From DATLFI01 sp035524895 (GTDB lineage Bacteria > Acidobacteriota > Thermoanaerobaculia > Multivoradales > Multivoraceae), in contig DATLFI010000276.1 in assembly GCA_035524895.1 (NCBI GenBank), positions 1 to 15,308 on the forward strand: a stretch of DNA of 15,308 bases. The letters run 5' to 3'. The notes under the pieces are model-generated. The model had not been told where the DNA came from. It made no database searches and was given only the letters and a program-made list of their open reading frames with translations. Numbering within the stretch: the first letter of the stretch is position 1; every line of letters begins with the position of its first letter. Shown here in pieces: positions 14,059 through 15,308 of the stretch. A program made the translations under genes and the position numbers.

Positions 14059-14405
14059 GGGCCGGCCTCAGTCCGACGCATCGTGCTCCACTTCCCTGCA
14101 TCCTGCCCCGCTCAGCGAGACTGGCGGCTACTCGCTCTAGCCCTCGGTGCCCGCGCCGGCTAAACCCGACCCGCGTCGCGCAACCACAGCCCAGACCCTC
14201 GGTGACCTCCAGCGGCACCAGTGTGTCTCTACGAGCCAAAAACGCGCCGTGTTCTGCCGCACTGGCCGCGAACCCCTCGACCCCTCGCGCGAAATACGCC
14301 CCTACCCCCTCCGTCGCCACGAAACCGACCGTCAGGATCGAGGCTCGTCAATACTTCGGGCTAGCTGACACCTCTGCGGGCCTCTGCGCCGCCGGGAAGT
14401 GCATG

Positions 14406-14437
14406 GCACCCACTCCTCCCAGCACCCACTCCTCCCA
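14406..14437 (+). repeat. 16-bp tandem repeat, two units
   Basis: Two exact adjacent copies of GCACCCACTCCTCCCA (14406-14421 and 14422-14437), followed by a partial third (CTCCTC). Like the blocks at 180-217 and 4719-4758 it is built on a GGCACC start followed by a pyrimidine/CACC string, so the three look like one kind of expanding element. Confidence 0.75.
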
Positions 14438-14570
14438 CTCCTCGCCGAACCGGCTTGGACGGCGGAAGAGGATTCAATCGGCGTCAAGTTGATTTTCTGG
14501 CTGTGACCCCAACTTTATCTTCTACGGAAAGTCTGCTCGAACGGACTCCGTCTGCCTTTTCCCCGCCCCC

Positions 14571-14658
14571 TTGACAGGTGCGCCCAATGGACGACGTTAG
14601 GTTTTCTCTGGACTGTTATTAAGCTCCGGAACGCGCGCCGCTCGGAAGCGCGTATGCT
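14571..14658 (+). promoter_or_regulatory. Kinase promoter candidates
   Basis: Two separate signals are seen. A perfect TTGACA at 14571-14576 has no good -10 at 17 nt (ACGTTA at 14594). TATGCT at 14653-14658 lies 6 nt before the kinase ATG and would give a leaderless mRNA, but has no clear -35. The stretch from about 14462 to 14620 is noticeably richer in A and T than its surroundings, which fits a control region. Which signal is used cannot be decided. Confidence 0.35.
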
Positions 14659-14664
14659 TTCCCT

Positions 14665-15308
14665 ATGCCCCTCACGCCCAAGCAGCGCCTGGGGCCCTAT
14701 GCCATCGTGGAGATGGTGGGGGCCGGCGGGATGGGAGAGGTGTATCGCGCGCGGGATACGCGCCTCGATCGCGTCGTCGCCATCAAGGTCCTTCCCGCCG
14801 GGACAGGCACCGCGGCTTCGGCGCGATTCGAGCGCGAGGCCCGCGCGATCTCGCAGCTCAGCCATCCCCACATCTGCCGGCTCTTCGACCTCGGCAATGA
14901 CGAGGGCATCGAGTTTCTGGTCATGGAGCACCTGGAGGGCGAGACGCTCGCCGAACGGATCCGCCGTGGACCGCTTTCCATCACGGAAGTGCTGCGGTAC
15001 GGAAGCGAGATCGCTGACGCCCTCGATCACGCCCATCGCCGCGGCATCACCCATCGCGATCTCAAGCCCGGCAACGTCATGATCACCGCTGAGGGAGCGA
15101 AGTTGCTCGACTTCGGGCTGGCCAAACTGCTCGAGCCTGCCCCACCTGTCGACAGCTCGGCAACACCCCAGCGCCCCGCCACGCTCACGGCGCACGGAAC
15201 CGTCGTCGGCACCACGCTCTACATGTCGCCGGAGCAGATCGAAGGCAAGCCTCTCGATCACCGCACCGACATCTTCTCCCTCGGCATCGTCCTCTACGAG
15301 ATGCTCAC
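14665..15308 (+). CDS. PknB-type serine/threonine protein kinase, N-terminal part
   Basis: Cut by the window end; 214 residues are visible. The bacterial Hanks-type kinase domain starts at once (RLGPYAIVEMVGAGGMGEVY): glycine loop at 19-27, VAIK lysine K41, helix-C glutamate in FEREAR (E58 the likely one), catalytic loop HRDLKPGN (130-137, D132), DFG 149-151, an activation segment rich in Ser/Thr, SPE (188-190, in place of APE), and D202 in TDIFSLG. All catalytic residues are present. In Acidobacteria-like genomes such kinases usually continue into a membrane helix and a TPR or WD40/TolB-type sensor domain, which would lie outside the window. The ATG at 14665 has no ribosome site; a -10-like TATGCT lies 6 nt before it. 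Confidence 0.9.
   Translation, partial: MPLTPKQRLGPYAIVEMVGAGGMGEVYRARDTRLDRVVAIKVLPAGTGTAASARFEREARAISQLSHPHICRLFDLGNDEGIEFLVMEHLEGETLAERIRRGPLSITEVLRYGSEIADALDHAHRRGITHRDLKPGNVMITAEGAKLLDFGLAKLLEPAPPVDSSATPQRPATLTAHGTVVGTTLYMSPEQIEGKPLDHRTDIFSLGIVLYEML

Noticed and set aside
12561..14081. 506-aa minus-strand frame opposite the fadL-like gene
   Set aside because: It ends in a translation of R and otherwise mirrors the barrel gene's codons; no domain seen.
14059..14400. Minus-strand frame 14320 downward as a gene (MATEGVGAYFARGVEGFA...)
   Set aside because: Runs across R copy 5 into the end of the fadL-like gene, has no family resemblance, and seems to be open by chance.

Overview
This 15.3-kb, high-GC window looks like chromosomal DNA of a Gram-negative, Acidobacteriota-like bacterium. 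That lineage call is an inference from the gene mix: a PknB-type Ser/Thr kinase, a winged-helix/TPR regulator, a MauG-like di-heme cytochrome, a PQQ-propeller protein and a FadL-type outer-membrane protein. No rRNA or other marker gene is present to confirm it. Because the GC content is high, many antisense and out-of-frame reading frames stay open for kilobases; most of these are not genes.

Layout. Positions 1-260 hold two copies of a dispersed repeat (here called R) plus a short tandem tail. Positions 262-938 (minus) are an intact vapBC toxin-antitoxin pair with a promoter and a palindromic operator candidate. Positions 1120-1407 (minus) are the decayed remains of a DUF4160/DUF2442 gene pair. 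Positions 1542-4649 (minus) are a 1035-aa PLD nuclease / DExH helicase / DUF3427 protein with the architecture of the SauUSI-type modification-dependent (type IV) restriction enzymes. Positions 4650-4994 contain a hairpin and tandem repeat related to R. Positions 4995-5648 (plus) encode a secreted protein with a C-terminal LPQTAG-hydrophobic-Arg tail, followed by a terminator. Positions 5780-7192 (minus) encode a PQQ-like beta-propeller protein. Positions 7395-8131 (plus) are a two-gene operon of a small protein and a MNT/AbiEii-like nucleotidyltransferase. Positions 8161-8629 (minus) carry the intact DUF4160/DUF2442 pair that matches the decayed copy 7.2 kb away. Positions 8891-9013 are the C-terminal stump of a PIN toxin that stops at an R copy. 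Positions 9060-10343 (minus) encode a di-heme cytochrome c peroxidase/MauG-like protein and 10487-12214 (minus) a DNA-binding TPR regulator. Positions 12219-12371 are a second PIN-toxin stump near another R copy. Positions 12696-13988 (plus) encode a FadL-like outer-membrane protein. A gene-poor stretch with R and a tandem repeat follows, and from 14665 the N-terminal part of a Ser/Thr kinase runs off the window.

How it fits together. The left two thirds read as an accessory island: one probable type IV restriction enzyme, one intact vapBC, one nucleotidyltransferase pair, one intact and one dead DUF4160/DUF2442 pair, and two dead PIN toxins. These are interspersed with five same-strand copies of R. 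The right third carries envelope and redox housekeeping genes. The most interesting signals are the R family, whose copies sit at or near the broken ends of PIN genes; the duplicated and partly dead DUF4160/DUF2442 module in direct orientation around the restriction gene; and several accessory genes whose only visible promoter signal is a -10-like hexamer 6-7 nt before the start codon, which suggests leaderless mRNAs.
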